A stretch of DNA of 26,962 bases from the NCBI GenBank assembly GCA_964475415.1, contig CAYYWZ010000056.1, forward strand, positions 1-26,962, read 5' to 3'. Every line of letters begins with the position of its first letter. Within the stretch, counting starts at the first letter, position 1. The position numbers and the translations under genes are program-made. This stretch comes from CALCMJ01 sp964475415. Lineage in GTDB: Bacteria; Bacteroidota; Bacteroidia; Chitinophagales; Saprospiraceae. The notes under the pieces are model-generated. The model saw only the letters and a program-made list of their open reading frames with translations. It was not told where the DNA came from and did no database searches. Shown here piece after piece: positions 1 to 7,937 of this stretch.

Positions 1-2
1 TC

Positions 3-1853
3 ATTTATAATAATGTCTCTTCTCAGGATATTAACATACCTGACGAAAATTTTCTTAATGCCCTTATTGCAGAAGGTGTTGATAGCAACAATGATGGAAA
101 GATCCAAAATAGTGAAGCATTAAGTTTTGGTGTTTTAGATGTTTCAAATAGTAATATAAATTCTTTGATTGGAATCAAGCATTTTTTAAATGTTTCAATC
201 CTAATTTGTAAAAACAATAACCTATTAGAGCTAGATTTAAAATCTTTATTAAAATTAGAGACGTTATCTTGTTCAAATAATCAATTAAGATATATAGATA
301 TAAGTAATCAGGAGAAAATAAGTACTGTGTCATGTAATGACAATGAACTTTTACAGCTTTTTTTGCCTTCTTCAGCACCTCTATTTTCATTAAATGCAAA
401 TAACAATTTATTAGGGAATGGAAACACTTCTTTAGATTTAGAAAGGTTTGAGGATTTATCTATTCTAAAGCTAGCGAACAATAATTTGAAAGAAGTAATA
501 TATCCTAAAATGGATGGCATAAGAAGATTAGAAATTTCTAATAATCAGATAACTAACTTCCTATTATCCGAATTCGATAGTATCCTCACGCTTGATATTA
601 GTACTAATCCACTTAGTCATGATATCTCATTTAATAATCATGAATTTCTGGAGGATGTAAATGTAAATAATGTAAATGCTAATTATGTCGAATTGAAAAA
701 TAATCCTAATCTAACACATGTTAGATGTGAAGACAATAATATTGTAAAATTAGACTTACGAGGATCACAAAATATTTCTACTATAAGAGTAAATGATAAT
801 ATGCTTGATTCGCTTGATTTTTCAGATATTTTAAATCTAAATTATTTGGAATGTAACAATAATTTTTTAACGGAGTTGGATATTTCTGAGTTTACAGGTA
901 TGCTTGGATTACAATGTCGAAATAATTTGTTGCAAGAATTAGAAGTAGGAAATGTGACTAAGATGGTTACATTGGATTGTTCGATAAATTCAATTGATGA
1001 GTTGGATGTTAGTGAACTTACAGATTTGTTTGCCCTTAATTGCCATACTAATAATATCGAAAATTTAGATGTAGAAGATCTTGTTGAATTGGTTGAATTA
1101 TCTGTTAGTTACAATCCTATCTCTGAATTAGAATTATCGAATTTAGTAAAAATAAGGAATCTGGTATTAATAAATAATCCTATAAGTAATATAGATCTCA
1201 GTAATATGAATGTGCTCAATAGTCTTGCAATAATTGATACAGAGGTCGTTGAGCTTGATTTATCTAATAATCCTTTAATTACCATTCTAAATATTGACAC
1301 TTCTTCGATTGAAACTCTTGATCTCTCAAATAATACTTTATTAGAACGTTTTAATTGTTCTGAGACAGAAATAAGAGAATTGGATTTATCAAATCAAAAA
1401 TTTATTAAACGTTTTATATGTAATAATTCAAATCTTACCTCATTAAATATTAAGAATGGAACTATTGAAGATGAATTAAATACTGAACTGAAAGACAATC
1501 CGAATTTAGAGTATGTATGTGCCGATGAAGGAGATATAGAATTATTAGAAAATATTGCTGATAAAGAAGGATATGATGATCTAATAATAACTTCGGACTG
1601 CTCTACTTCCACAAGCGAATACGCGATAGAAGAAAATATAGATATTTATCCAAATCCAACATCTGGTATACTTAATATAGAATCCGAAGTAGGGATAGAG
1701 CAAGTTTCCCTTTATTCCATAAGTGGACAGTTTTTCGGCGACTTAGATTATAAGACTAGCATTAGCTTAGAGAACTTGTTCAACAAGGGTGTTTATATTC
1801 TTAAGATCAAAACGGATAGAGGAATAATTGCAAAGAGGATTATGCTTTTGTAA
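3..1853 (+). CDS. Secreted leucine-rich-repeat protein with T9SS sorting domain (5'-truncated by window edge)
   Basis: The reading frame is open to the left edge, so the real start and signal peptide lie outside the window; the first internal ATG (165) is not the start. About 616 residues are visible. Just inside the edge is an IPDENF segment followed by DSNNDGKIQNSE, an EF-hand/dockerin-like calcium loop that often opens this Bacteroidota LRR family. The body is a long run of imperfect repeats of about 21 residues, pattern LxxLxCxxNxLxxLDxS (for example LDLSNNPL and LECNNNFL), predicted to form a curved solenoid for binding proteins or glycans. The last ~75 residues carry IDIYPNPTSG and end in a Lys/Arg-rich strand (IIAKRIMLL), which is a T9SS type A sorting domain, so the product is probably exported and attached to the cell surface. 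The ligand is unknown. The gene is visibly more AT-rich than the housekeeping genes further right. Confidence 0.9.
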   Translation: MYNNVSSQDINIPDENFLNALIAEGVDSNNDGKIQNSEALSFGVLDVSNSNINSLIGIKHFLNVSILICKNNNLLELDLKSLLKLETLSCSNNQLRYIDISNQEKISTVSCNDNELLQLFLPSSAPLFSLNANNNLLGNGNTSLDLERFEDLSILKLANNNLKEVIYPKMDGIRRLEISNNQITNFLLSEFDSILTLDISTNPLSHDISFNNHEFLEDVNVNNVNANYVELKNNPNLTHVRCEDNNIVKLDLRGSQNISTIRVNDNMLDSLDFSDILNLNYLECNNNFLTELDISEFTGMLGLQCRNNLLQELEVGNVTKMVTLDCSINSIDELDVSELTDLFALNCHTNNIENLDVEDLVELVELSVSYNPISELELSNLVKIRNLVLINNPISNIDLSNMNVLNSLAIIDTEVVELDLSNNPLITILNIDTSSIETLDLSNNTLLERFNCSETEIRELDLSNQKFIKRFICNNSNLTSLNIKNGTIEDELNTELKDNPNLEYVCADEGDIELLENIADKEGYDDLIITSDCSTSTSEYAIEENIDIYPNPTSGILNIESEVGIEQVSLYSISGQFFGDLDYKTSISLENLFNKGVYILKIKTDRGIIAKRIMLL

Positions 1854-1954
1854 TTGTCTATTTTCAATTGGTTTAAATAGCTTGGTTTGTAGATTGGCAA
1901 GGACACGAATTCTCAATTTCGTTAGTAATTAGTTATGGTTTGGAACACTATTCT

Positions 1955-1985
1955 TTTTGGTTCTTTGTATCAAGACAAAGACATG
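1955..1985. repeat. Hairpin element, copy 1 (ttttggttcttt type)
   Basis: The sequence ttttggttctttg is followed by an inverted partner: ctttgt (1963-1968) pairs with acaaag (1975-1980) around a 6-nt loop. The same ttttggttcttt start recurs at 2170-2181, also with a downstream inverted partner, so the two look like divergent copies of one element. Confidence 0.45.
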
Positions 1986-2113
1986 TAAAAACTATATAAA
2001 TAATTCTCCTTTCATTCACTCAAGATGATAATTTCTTTTAATTGCAAAAATGTATTTCATGTAATACTTTACAAGGCTTAGACCAAGTTTCTATCTTTAA
2101 AGAAGTTTAGCAC

Positions 2114-2165
2114 GATTCATCAGTGGGTGCGAGTGCCAGCCTGCGGGTCTAGCATTTGATGAATC
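2114..2165. repeat. 9-bp perfect inverted repeat enclosing a GC-rich core
   Basis: gattcatca (2114-2122) and tgatgaatc (2157-2165) are exact reverse complements and enclose 34 nt that are strikingly GC-rich for this region (gtgggtgcgagtgccagc, then ctgcgggtct). It directly precedes hairpin copy 2. It may be a dispersed intergenic repeat or a structured RNA end; no function is shown. Confidence 0.5.
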
Positions 2166-2169
2166 TAGA

Positions 2170-2200
2170 TTTTGGTTCTTTCGTCAATGGAAAGAACATA
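2170..2200. repeat. Hairpin element, copy 2 (ttttggttcttt type)
   Basis: gttcttt (2175-2181) pairs with aaagaac (2191-2197) around a 9-nt loop, and the left side shares ttttggttcttt with copy 1 at 1955. It sits 5 nt after the 9-bp inverted repeat, so 2114-2200 may be one composite element. Confidence 0.45.
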
Positions 2201-2366
2201 TCTACATAGTATAAGGTGAATGTAATACATGGATTCCAAGAATGAAGATTAGTAAAAGTTCGATAAGCAAAGTTTAGTATTAAAGATATCTGAACTAGAC
2301 TAAAATACTATTACATATAAGTTTATATCTAGAGCCTAAATAATAATAAAAACATTGCTTTCCTTT

Positions 2367-5300
2367 TTACAACTCCCTTATCATTATATTCCTAAACCAT
2401 ACTTTGTCGCCGTGATCTTGTAAGGCGATATGTCCTTTTTTGGCAACGCCGAAACCATCCCAGGTGGCGAACTTGCTACCGGCGATCATTTTGCTCCATT
2501 CTTCGTTGTGCATCTCAAAATCTACAACCTCGTATCCGTTCAGCCAGAACTGTACTTTACCTTGATTAGAAATAATCTTTACTTTGTTCCACTGTCCAGC
2601 AGGTTTTACAGTTACATATTTACAAGCGATCATATCGTAGAGATCTCCCGCCCTATGAGTAGGGAATCGAGTGTCTGGATGACAGGTATTATCTAGTATC
2701 TGCATCTCCACACCCGTTGAGAATGTACAACAATATTTTTCATCTTCGACGACATTGAAGAAGATACCACTGTTACCGCAGTTTTGTATTTTCCACTCTA
2801 GTGCGAGTTCGAAGTTTTCGTATTCTTCCTTTGACATAATGTCCCCTCCGTCACCTTCTATAGTAGGATCAAAATGTAATTCGCCATTGACAATTTTCCA
2901 CTTTTCGCTTACCTTGTCTTTTTTGAATCCTTTCCAACTATCCATGGTCTCGCCATCAAACAAAAGTTTCCAGCCAGCTGCTGCTTCCGACGCATATAGA
3001 CTGTTGTGATCCTTAGGTGTTTTTGCCGCTAAGATTTTACCAGGCGTATTTTTAGGAATCTTGTTCATCGTGTACCAGCCTTCTTTAGCCCATAGAGAGT
3101 TGCCTTCTGCGCTGACGAAGTTATTATTAAGTCTTACATAGACCACATGATTTTCTTTCATGCCATCTAGTTCTAAGAATATTTTTTTGCGATCATCTGA
3201 TACACTTACGGATTGTATAGCTAATTCTTTTTCATCTAACTTAGGTCCTCCGTAGTCGGCTGTAGGTTTGTAATACCACTGCTTGACCTCATAATCAGAC
3301 TTTTCCCATCCTTCATTTTCTTTGAGCGCTTCAGTCAGTTCTATTTCTACACCATTGCTCTTCGCTCTGATGGCTAGCATCTCAAAAACAGAGTTCTCAT
3401 TATATTCTAATCGCTGTAATCCATACCACAGTTTACCTGTCTGCTGCCAGTTGCCAGGATTACCGATACCACCAACATACATGGCACCATCTGGTCCCCA
3501 CTTTATCCTGTTGACACCTGCTTCTATTCCTTGGATAAATCTAAATACACAACCCTGAAGATCGCCCTCTATATCTTCTACAAAAACTCTTTTGACACCA
3601 CCATGCGTTACTTCTCCATGGATCATTTGGTTTTTGTATGGACCTACGTTTAGATAAGACGGTGTCGAAGGAGAATTACCAATTTCGTCCTGTGGTAGCC
3701 ACACTAGTGGTAGTGTTTCATTACGACCAGCTGTCCCTTCGAAATCTACTGCCCTAGATCCGTACCAAGCTCCTGGTGATACCTGTACGATCTTACTTGC
3801 AGGCAACCAGTCGCCTTGATTATCTGCTATAAATAGTTCATCATTAAAACCCAATCCTATGCCATTGGGTGTACGAAGACCGTTAGCTACTATTTCCATC
3901 TCACCTGTTTTTATATTGACTCGAATAGAAGATCCTCTATCTTTAGGCTGGACCTTTACACCAGCTCCTCCAGGCTGAATTCCCGTCGCAAGATTAGCAT
4001 ATAAGTATCCGTCTTTTTCTTCTAGACCAAAACCAAATTCATGGAAATTAGCAGATACACCCCAGTCATTGCATAAGGTTCTATATTCATCTATTATGTC
4101 ATCATTATTGTTATCTATAAGATGGGTTATCTCTTGTTTCTGCATGATGTATATTTCTCCGTCCACTACCTTAACACCTAGAGGTTCTGCTATACCACTA
4201 GCTATCTGTTTCACGCTCATCTTGCTAGGGTCACTTGACTGAACTCCATCTACCAGATATATGCCTCCTATAGCATCCCAGGTACTGACTACCATCCTGC
4301 CATCAGGGAGGAAATCCATGCCACCTACCTTAGGCTGAAAATCATCCGGTCTTGCCTGGCTAAGAGTAAACGCAGGGTGTACGCCTGCGACATTGTATTT
4401 GTCTCCTGGAATTTTGGTAACAACAGACATGGGTAGAGAAAGCTTACCAACTACGCCTTGTTGATCTTTATGATGGAAAAGCAGCTGTGTAGGTATGACA
4501 CTCCAGAATTCGTCATTTTCTGGCTTATAATTCCATCCTAAAAATTTACCGCCGCTTCCTTGGAAAAATTCTACTTTGAATGGATGATAACCTTTCTTAA
4601 GACCTAATCTTGTTTCTTTCATTTCTGTTCCATGGAGTCCATCGTTGTCTAGAATTATCTTACCATTTAAGGTTACTCGGGATCCATCATCAGACCATAT
4701 TCTCATATCGTATATACCATCTTCTGGAATAGACAGATATCCATTTCCTACGAGTGCAAAATTATCTTCTAATTCTGAAAAATCACCACCATTAACATTA
4801 TCATAGTTGGGCATGATGCCTGCCATTATAGCTTGCTTGCTTTCTATGTTATTTGGCATTTTATCTGTTCCTAGAGGAATTTTGTATATACTTGTAACAA
4901 TGCCAGGAAGAAGTTCTTCGACATTTATTTCATCAGATGGCGACTCTAGGGTACTGATCTCCTGAATCGATGCTGAGACTCCTTCAAAATCGGCAATAGA
5001 AAAAATATAATTGATCATTTCCTTGATGTCCGCTTTTGGAATTTCTGGATGTGGTGTCATAACTTGCTGGCCCCAGATACCTGATCCTCCCAATTTTATT
5101 TTGCTTGTAAGCATAGCGATGTTAGCATCATTATGTTCGTATTTTTTTGCGATAGCGGTATAGGAAGGTCCTATGGTTTTCTTGACTTTATTATGGCAAG
5201 TTTTACAATCATTTTTAGCGATAAGTAAGGCTCCCGGAGGTAGACTACTATCTTTCGTATCGAACGCTTCCTCTATGTTGGGATCAGGATAGCTGGCTTG

Positions 5301-6014
5301 GATTATTCGTGTTTTGATAGTCTCGATTGATCCTAGTGGCAATGTGAGTACACCTTCTACTGCTAGAAATTCCTTGTCCTTATATGGATATTTTTTTTCT
5401 GATGTAAAAGAAAAATTATCACTTGCCTCATATTGTGACTTAGTGATAATGGATGCAGCATTAGTTGCAAATTCTATCGTATACGCTGGATCTTGACCCG
5501 AGGTAACAAACCTTCTTACGAGGTAATTATTATTTTCCTCTTTACTATAGCTTGGTTTTTCTGTTATGTCAATGTAATTATCGGTTCCAGTTTCTTTGAT
5601 CTGATATAGTAATTCTACCTCTCCATTGACAAACTTATGGCCCTTATATTGTACATCAGAAGGGACAACAGATCCATTCTTTTTAAGTGTCCAAGGTTTC
5701 TTATATAGGTTGGTAAAATAAGTGTCTCCTACCGTGGTAGGTTGTGGACCGTGAGCATGATTATACACAGCACCTTCAAAATTTACAACACCTTTCCACA
5801 CCTTATATAATGATGCATTTTCAGTGTTATAAGCAAGCCATACATCTTTGTGTAAGGCGATCGTTATCATTCTGGCTTGAGTATCTAATACAGATCTAAA
5901 GACCCACGGATCATGTGGTCTATCTGGACCCTCTTGTTTTACATTGTTTTCTTTTTGACATGCAAAAAGAAATATCATACCAAGTACACAAGTTAACCAA
6001 ATTAGTTTTTTCAT
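2367..6014 (-). CDS. Multidomain lipoprotein: cytochrome c + PA14-like + sorbosone-dehydrogenase-like propeller + DUF1080 hydrolase
   Basis: The protein has 1215 residues. It begins with a lipoprotein signal (MKKLIWLTCV, lipobox LFAC, Cys19), so it is probably anchored in the outer membrane or periplasm. Domains in order: an unassigned N-terminal beta-rich region (~35-245); a class I cytochrome c domain (~255-345) with heme motif CKTCH at 270-274 and a likely axial Met319; a PA14-like carbohydrate-binding domain (~395-515, with DGIYDMRIWSDDGSRV); a sorbosone/glucose-dehydrogenase-like beta-propeller (~555-870, with GGMDFLPDGR and TPNGIG); a linker; and a DUF1080/3-keto-disaccharide hydrolase domain (~1014-1215, opening GWKLLFDGETMDSWKG). 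The layout suggests that sugar oxidation, electron transfer to heme and cleavage of an oxidised glycoside sit on one chain. That role is inferred from the domains; the substrate is unknown. It is transcribed alone, divergently from hemJ. Confidence 0.88.
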   Translation of the reverse strand: MKKLIWLTCVLGMIFLFACQKENNVKQEGPDRPHDPWVFRSVLDTQARMITIALHKDVWLAYNTENASLYKVWKGVVNFEGAVYNHAHGPQPTTVGDTYFTNLYKKPWTLKKNGSVVPSDVQYKGHKFVNGEVELLYQIKETGTDNYIDITEKPSYSKEENNNYLVRRFVTSGQDPAYTIEFATNAASIITKSQYEASDNFSFTSEKKYPYKDKEFLAVEGVLTLPLGSIETIKTRIIQASYPDPNIEEAFDTKDSSLPPGALLIAKNDCKTCHNKVKKTIGPSYTAIAKKYEHNDANIAMLTSKIKLGGSGIWGQQVMTPHPEIPKADIKEMINYIFSIADFEGVSASIQEISTLESPSDEINVEELLPGIVTSIYKIPLGTDKMPNNIESKQAIMAGIMPNYDNVNGGDFSELEDNFALVGNGYLSIPEDGIYDMRIWSDDGSRVTLNGKIILDNDGLHGTEMKETRLGLKKGYHPFKVEFFQGSGGKFLGWNYKPENDEFWSVIPTQLLFHHKDQQGVVGKLSLPMSVVTKIPGDKYNVAGVHPAFTLSQARPDDFQPKVGGMDFLPDGRMVVSTWDAIGGIYLVDGVQSSDPSKMSVKQIASGIAEPLGVKVVDGEIYIMQKQEITHLIDNNNDDIIDEYRTLCNDWGVSANFHEFGFGLEEKDGYLYANLATGIQPGGAGVKVQPKDRGSSIRVNIKTGEMEIVANGLRTPNGIGLGFNDELFIADNQGDWLPASKIVQVSPGAWYGSRAVDFEGTAGRNETLPLVWLPQDEIGNSPSTPSYLNVGPYKNQMIHGEVTHGGVKRVFVEDIEGDLQGCVFRFIQGIEAGVNRIKWGPDGAMYVGGIGNPGNWQQTGKLWYGLQRLEYNENSVFEMLAIRAKSNGVEIELTEALKENEGWEKSDYEVKQWYYKPTADYGGPKLDEKELAIQSVSVSDDRKKIFLELDGMKENHVVYVRLNNNFVSAEGNSLWAKEGWYTMNKIPKNTPGKILAAKTPKDHNSLYASEAAAGWKLLFDGETMDSWKGFKKDKVSEKWKIVNGELHFDPTIEGDGGDIMSKEEYENFELALEWKIQNCGNSGIFFNVVEDEKYCCTFSTGVEMQILDNTCHPDTRFPTHRAGDLYDMIACKYVTVKPAGQWNKVKIISNQGKVQFWLNGYEVVDFEMHNEEWSKMIAGSKFATWDGFGVAKKGHIALQDHGDKVWFRNIMIREL

Positions 6015-6022
6015 AGCTTTCT

Positions 6023-6037
6023 GTTATCTAGGATAAC
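6023..6037 (-). promoter_or_regulatory. Palindrome just upstream of the lipoprotein start
   Basis: gttatc (6023-6028) and gataac (6032-6037) form a perfect 6-3-6 palindrome that ends 9 bp before the ATG at 6014. It could be an operator or a 5'-leader hairpin. In AT-rich DNA it could also be chance. Confidence 0.3.
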
Positions 6038-6127
6038 AATATAAGAAAAGAAGTGAAATTCTACTTCGAGTTTGATCAGGATTATGGAATTGCTAACTTA
6101 ATTTTCAAAAAATATTTTAAAGTAAGC

Positions 6128-6206
6128 AAGATTTCTCCACAAGATCGAAATGAAGAAAAATTTAGATCATGAGATTCCTTAGTTCGCTTCGCTCATTCTG
6201 AATGAC
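6128..6206. repeat. Dispersed REP-like intergenic sequence (two tandem degenerate units)
   Basis: On the minus strand 6171-6206 reads gtcattcagaatgagcgaag then cgaactaaggaatctc, the familiar pattern 'gtcattctgagcgaagcgaagaatctc' found scattered between genes in many bacteria. A second, more degenerate unit (aagatttctccac, then gatcgaaatga) lies at about 6128-6152. The core tcattc-t-gaatga (6193-6205) is a palindrome. It lies between two divergent genes. Confidence 0.55.
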
Positions 6207-6294
6207 AATGTTAGTAGTATACACTTTGGTCTAGTATATTTATTATAAGCATACAGGATGACACAATAAATCCAATTTTTCCTCATCTTTGAGT

Positions 6295-6846
6295 ATGGAC
6301 ACAGCATTTTACCTATTTAAGGTTTTTCATATCATCGGTTTTGTAGCCTGGTTTTCGGGTATGTTCTACCTGGTTCGGATGTTTGTCTATCATAGAGAAG
6401 CTATGGATAGAACGGAACCACAAAGGTCGATACTTATAGAGCAATATAAGATTATGGAGGGTCGTGTGTATCGGATTATCATGACTCCAGCGATGAATAT
6501 AACTTGGATCTGTGGTATTGCTATGATACTTATTCACGGTATGGAGTGGTTTAAGATGAATAATTGGTTACATATCAAGATATTTTTGCTCGTCATTCTG
6601 AGTTGGTATCATTATTACTGCAAAGACGTTATGGGCAAATTAGCACTTGAAAAATCTAAGTTCAACCCTTTTCAGTTTCGCCTGATGAACGAAGTACCAA
6701 CTTTATTTCTGTTAGCTATCGTTCTGCTTGCGGTATTTAAAAATTCTATAAACGCTATTTATATTTTTCTTGCTGTCATCCTATTTGGGTTTTTACTATT
6801 TTTGGGTGCGAAATGGTATAGGAGAATTAGAGAGAAAGCGCAGTAG
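6295..6846 (+). CDS. hemJ: HemJ-type protoporphyrinogen IX oxidase
   Basis: This is an integral membrane protein of 183 residues that oxidises protoporphyrinogen IX to protoporphyrin IX, the penultimate step of heme synthesis. It replaces HemG/HemY in many bacteria. Family features visible are the N-terminal KVFHIIGFVAWFSGMFYL segment with its conserved His, the FVYHREA segment after helix 1, LHIKIFLLVILSWYHYY with further His residues in the middle, and about four membrane helices. Length matches the family (~180). I chose the ATG at 6295 rather than the in-frame TTG at 6289, because it is the stronger codon and leaves the family N-terminus intact. It heads a cluster with the next three genes (gaps 34, 28 and 13 bp). 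Heme supply may also serve the cytochrome domain of the divergent neighbour, but that link is speculative. Confidence 0.85.
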   Translation: MDTAFYLFKVFHIIGFVAWFSGMFYLVRMFVYHREAMDRTEPQRSILIEQYKIMEGRVYRIIMTPAMNITWICGIAMILIHGMEWFKMNNWLHIKIFLLVILSWYHYYCKDVMGKLALEKSKFNPFQFRLMNEVPTLFLLAIVLLAVFKNSINAIYIFLAVILFGFLLFLGAKWYRRIREKAQ

Positions 6847-6880
6847 CAAAAACAAGATCACTTAAAAGAAATAAAATATT

Positions 6881-7909
6881 ATGAGATTTTTAAAATGGCC
6901 GTTGTTAATATTATTAGCCTTGATATTAATCTATGCTATACTATGTGCTGTAGGTCCTAAGAATCTGAATCTTACGAGAACACAAAAAGTAAATGCACCA
7001 GCTCCCTTTGTGTTCAACCAGATCAATAATTTACCAGCATGGGAAAACTGGTCTTCTTGGAACATTAATGATCCCGATATGCAGATCAGTTATACAAAGC
7101 TAGAAGAAGGAGTAGGGGCTAAGTCTACTTGGACAAGTGAAGCACAAGGTAACGGTACGCAAGAGATTATAGAGTCTGTCAAAAACGAAAAGCTAAAAAC
7201 TAAACTCATGTTCGAAGAGTGGGGTGGATCAGCAGCATATGGTTTGTTTGAACTGAAAGAAAATAAAGGAAAAACAGAAGTGTCTTGGTCTATGGATTCT
7301 GGAGATGATTTTCCTTTTTTACAGAGAGGACTGATGCTTGTATTAGGTATGAAGGGAGATATCAAAAAGAACTATGATGCTAGTCTTAAAAATATCAAGC
7401 GTATAGTCGAAGAACGTAATAGTGGAAAATATGGCGATTATAATGTCAAAGAAATAACGGTTCCAGAAAAGAGATATATGATCAATCGTGCAGAGGTAAA
7501 CCTCAAAGGTATCCAGCAATTCTATGCGACTAATTTTTCTTCTATAGCTTCTAAGCTAGGAGAGTCGCAGTTAGAAATGGATGGAATGCCTAGTGGCTTA
7601 TTTTTTAAATACAACACGAAGGCAGGGACAGCAGATATGGCTGCGGCTATTCCTGTAAAAGAGGATACAGATATAGAAGATGTAGAAAGTTTTCTCATTC
7701 CAGAGAAGAGCGGATTAAGAGTGGACTACTATGGAGATTACAATGGGACGACAGCAGCCCATGAAGCTATAGAAGCATATATGGATGATAGAGGTCTATT
7801 GTCAGATGTTCCGATGGTGGAAGAATATGTTACGGATCCGGGAGAAGAAAAAGATCCAACGAAATGGTTGACTAGAGTTACTTACTATCTAGCGGCTGCC
7901 AGTAATTAG
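6881..7909 (+). CDS. Membrane-anchored SRPBCC protein with GyrI-like effector-binding domain
   Basis: The protein has 342 residues. Residues ~5-25 are a single hydrophobic segment (signal anchor). Residues ~33-178 look like an SRPBCC/polyketide-cyclase ligand-binding fold (start NAPAPFVFNQINNLPAWENW, then GVGAKSTWTS and EVSWSMD). Residues ~188-338 look like a GyrI-like small-molecule-binding domain (EITVPEKRYMINRAEV, LRVDYYGDYNGT, HEAIEAYM). Both folds bind small hydrophobic ligands in known families, but neither tells the ligand here and no catalytic residues can be named. It lies 34 bp after hemJ and 28 bp before thrS, so it is probably co-transcribed with them. An A-rich leader (aaaagaaataaaa) precedes the ATG instead of a clear Shine-Dalgarno. 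Confidence 0.8.
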   Translation: MRFLKWPLLILLALILIYAILCAVGPKNLNLTRTQKVNAPAPFVFNQINNLPAWENWSSWNINDPDMQISYTKLEEGVGAKSTWTSEAQGNGTQEIIESVKNEKLKTKLMFEEWGGSAAYGLFELKENKGKTEVSWSMDSGDDFPFLQRGLMLVLGMKGDIKKNYDASLKNIKRIVEERNSGKYGDYNVKEITVPEKRYMINRAEVNLKGIQQFYATNFSSIASKLGESQLEMDGMPSGLFFKYNTKAGTADMAAAIPVKEDTDIEDVESFLIPEKSGLRVDYYGDYNGTTAAHEAIEAYMDDRGLLSDVPMVEEYVTDPGEEKDPTKWLTRVTYYLAAASN

Positions 7910-7937
7910 AATTAGTTAAAAAGAAAAAGAAGATAAG

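Larger units (their letters stand above)
1854..2366. other. 513-bp AT-rich intergenic region with hairpin elements
   Basis: There is no convincing coding frame here. The region lies between the ends of two convergent genes, so it should contain their terminators, but I see no classical GC hairpin followed by a T run next to either stop codon. It does hold two related ttttggttcttt-type hairpins and a GC-rich segment inside a 9-bp inverted repeat, listed separately. Confidence 0.6.

Noticed and set aside
165..1853. ATG 165 as the start of the leucine-rich-repeat protein
   Set aside because: The frame continues upstream to the window edge with family-typical sequence (IPDENF and the calcium loop), so 165 is internal.
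2101..2206. A tRNA or small structured RNA in the GC-rich patch
   Set aside because: No tRNA-like T-arm or acceptor pairing could be found; only the inverted repeats are supported.
6289..6294. TTG 6289 as hemJ start
   Set aside because: An ATG two codons later gives the normal family N-terminus; TTG adds nothing recognisable.
7910..7937. A T-box or leader attenuator before thrS
   Set aside because: Only 28 bp separate thrS from the previous gene, too short for such an element, and there is no hairpin.
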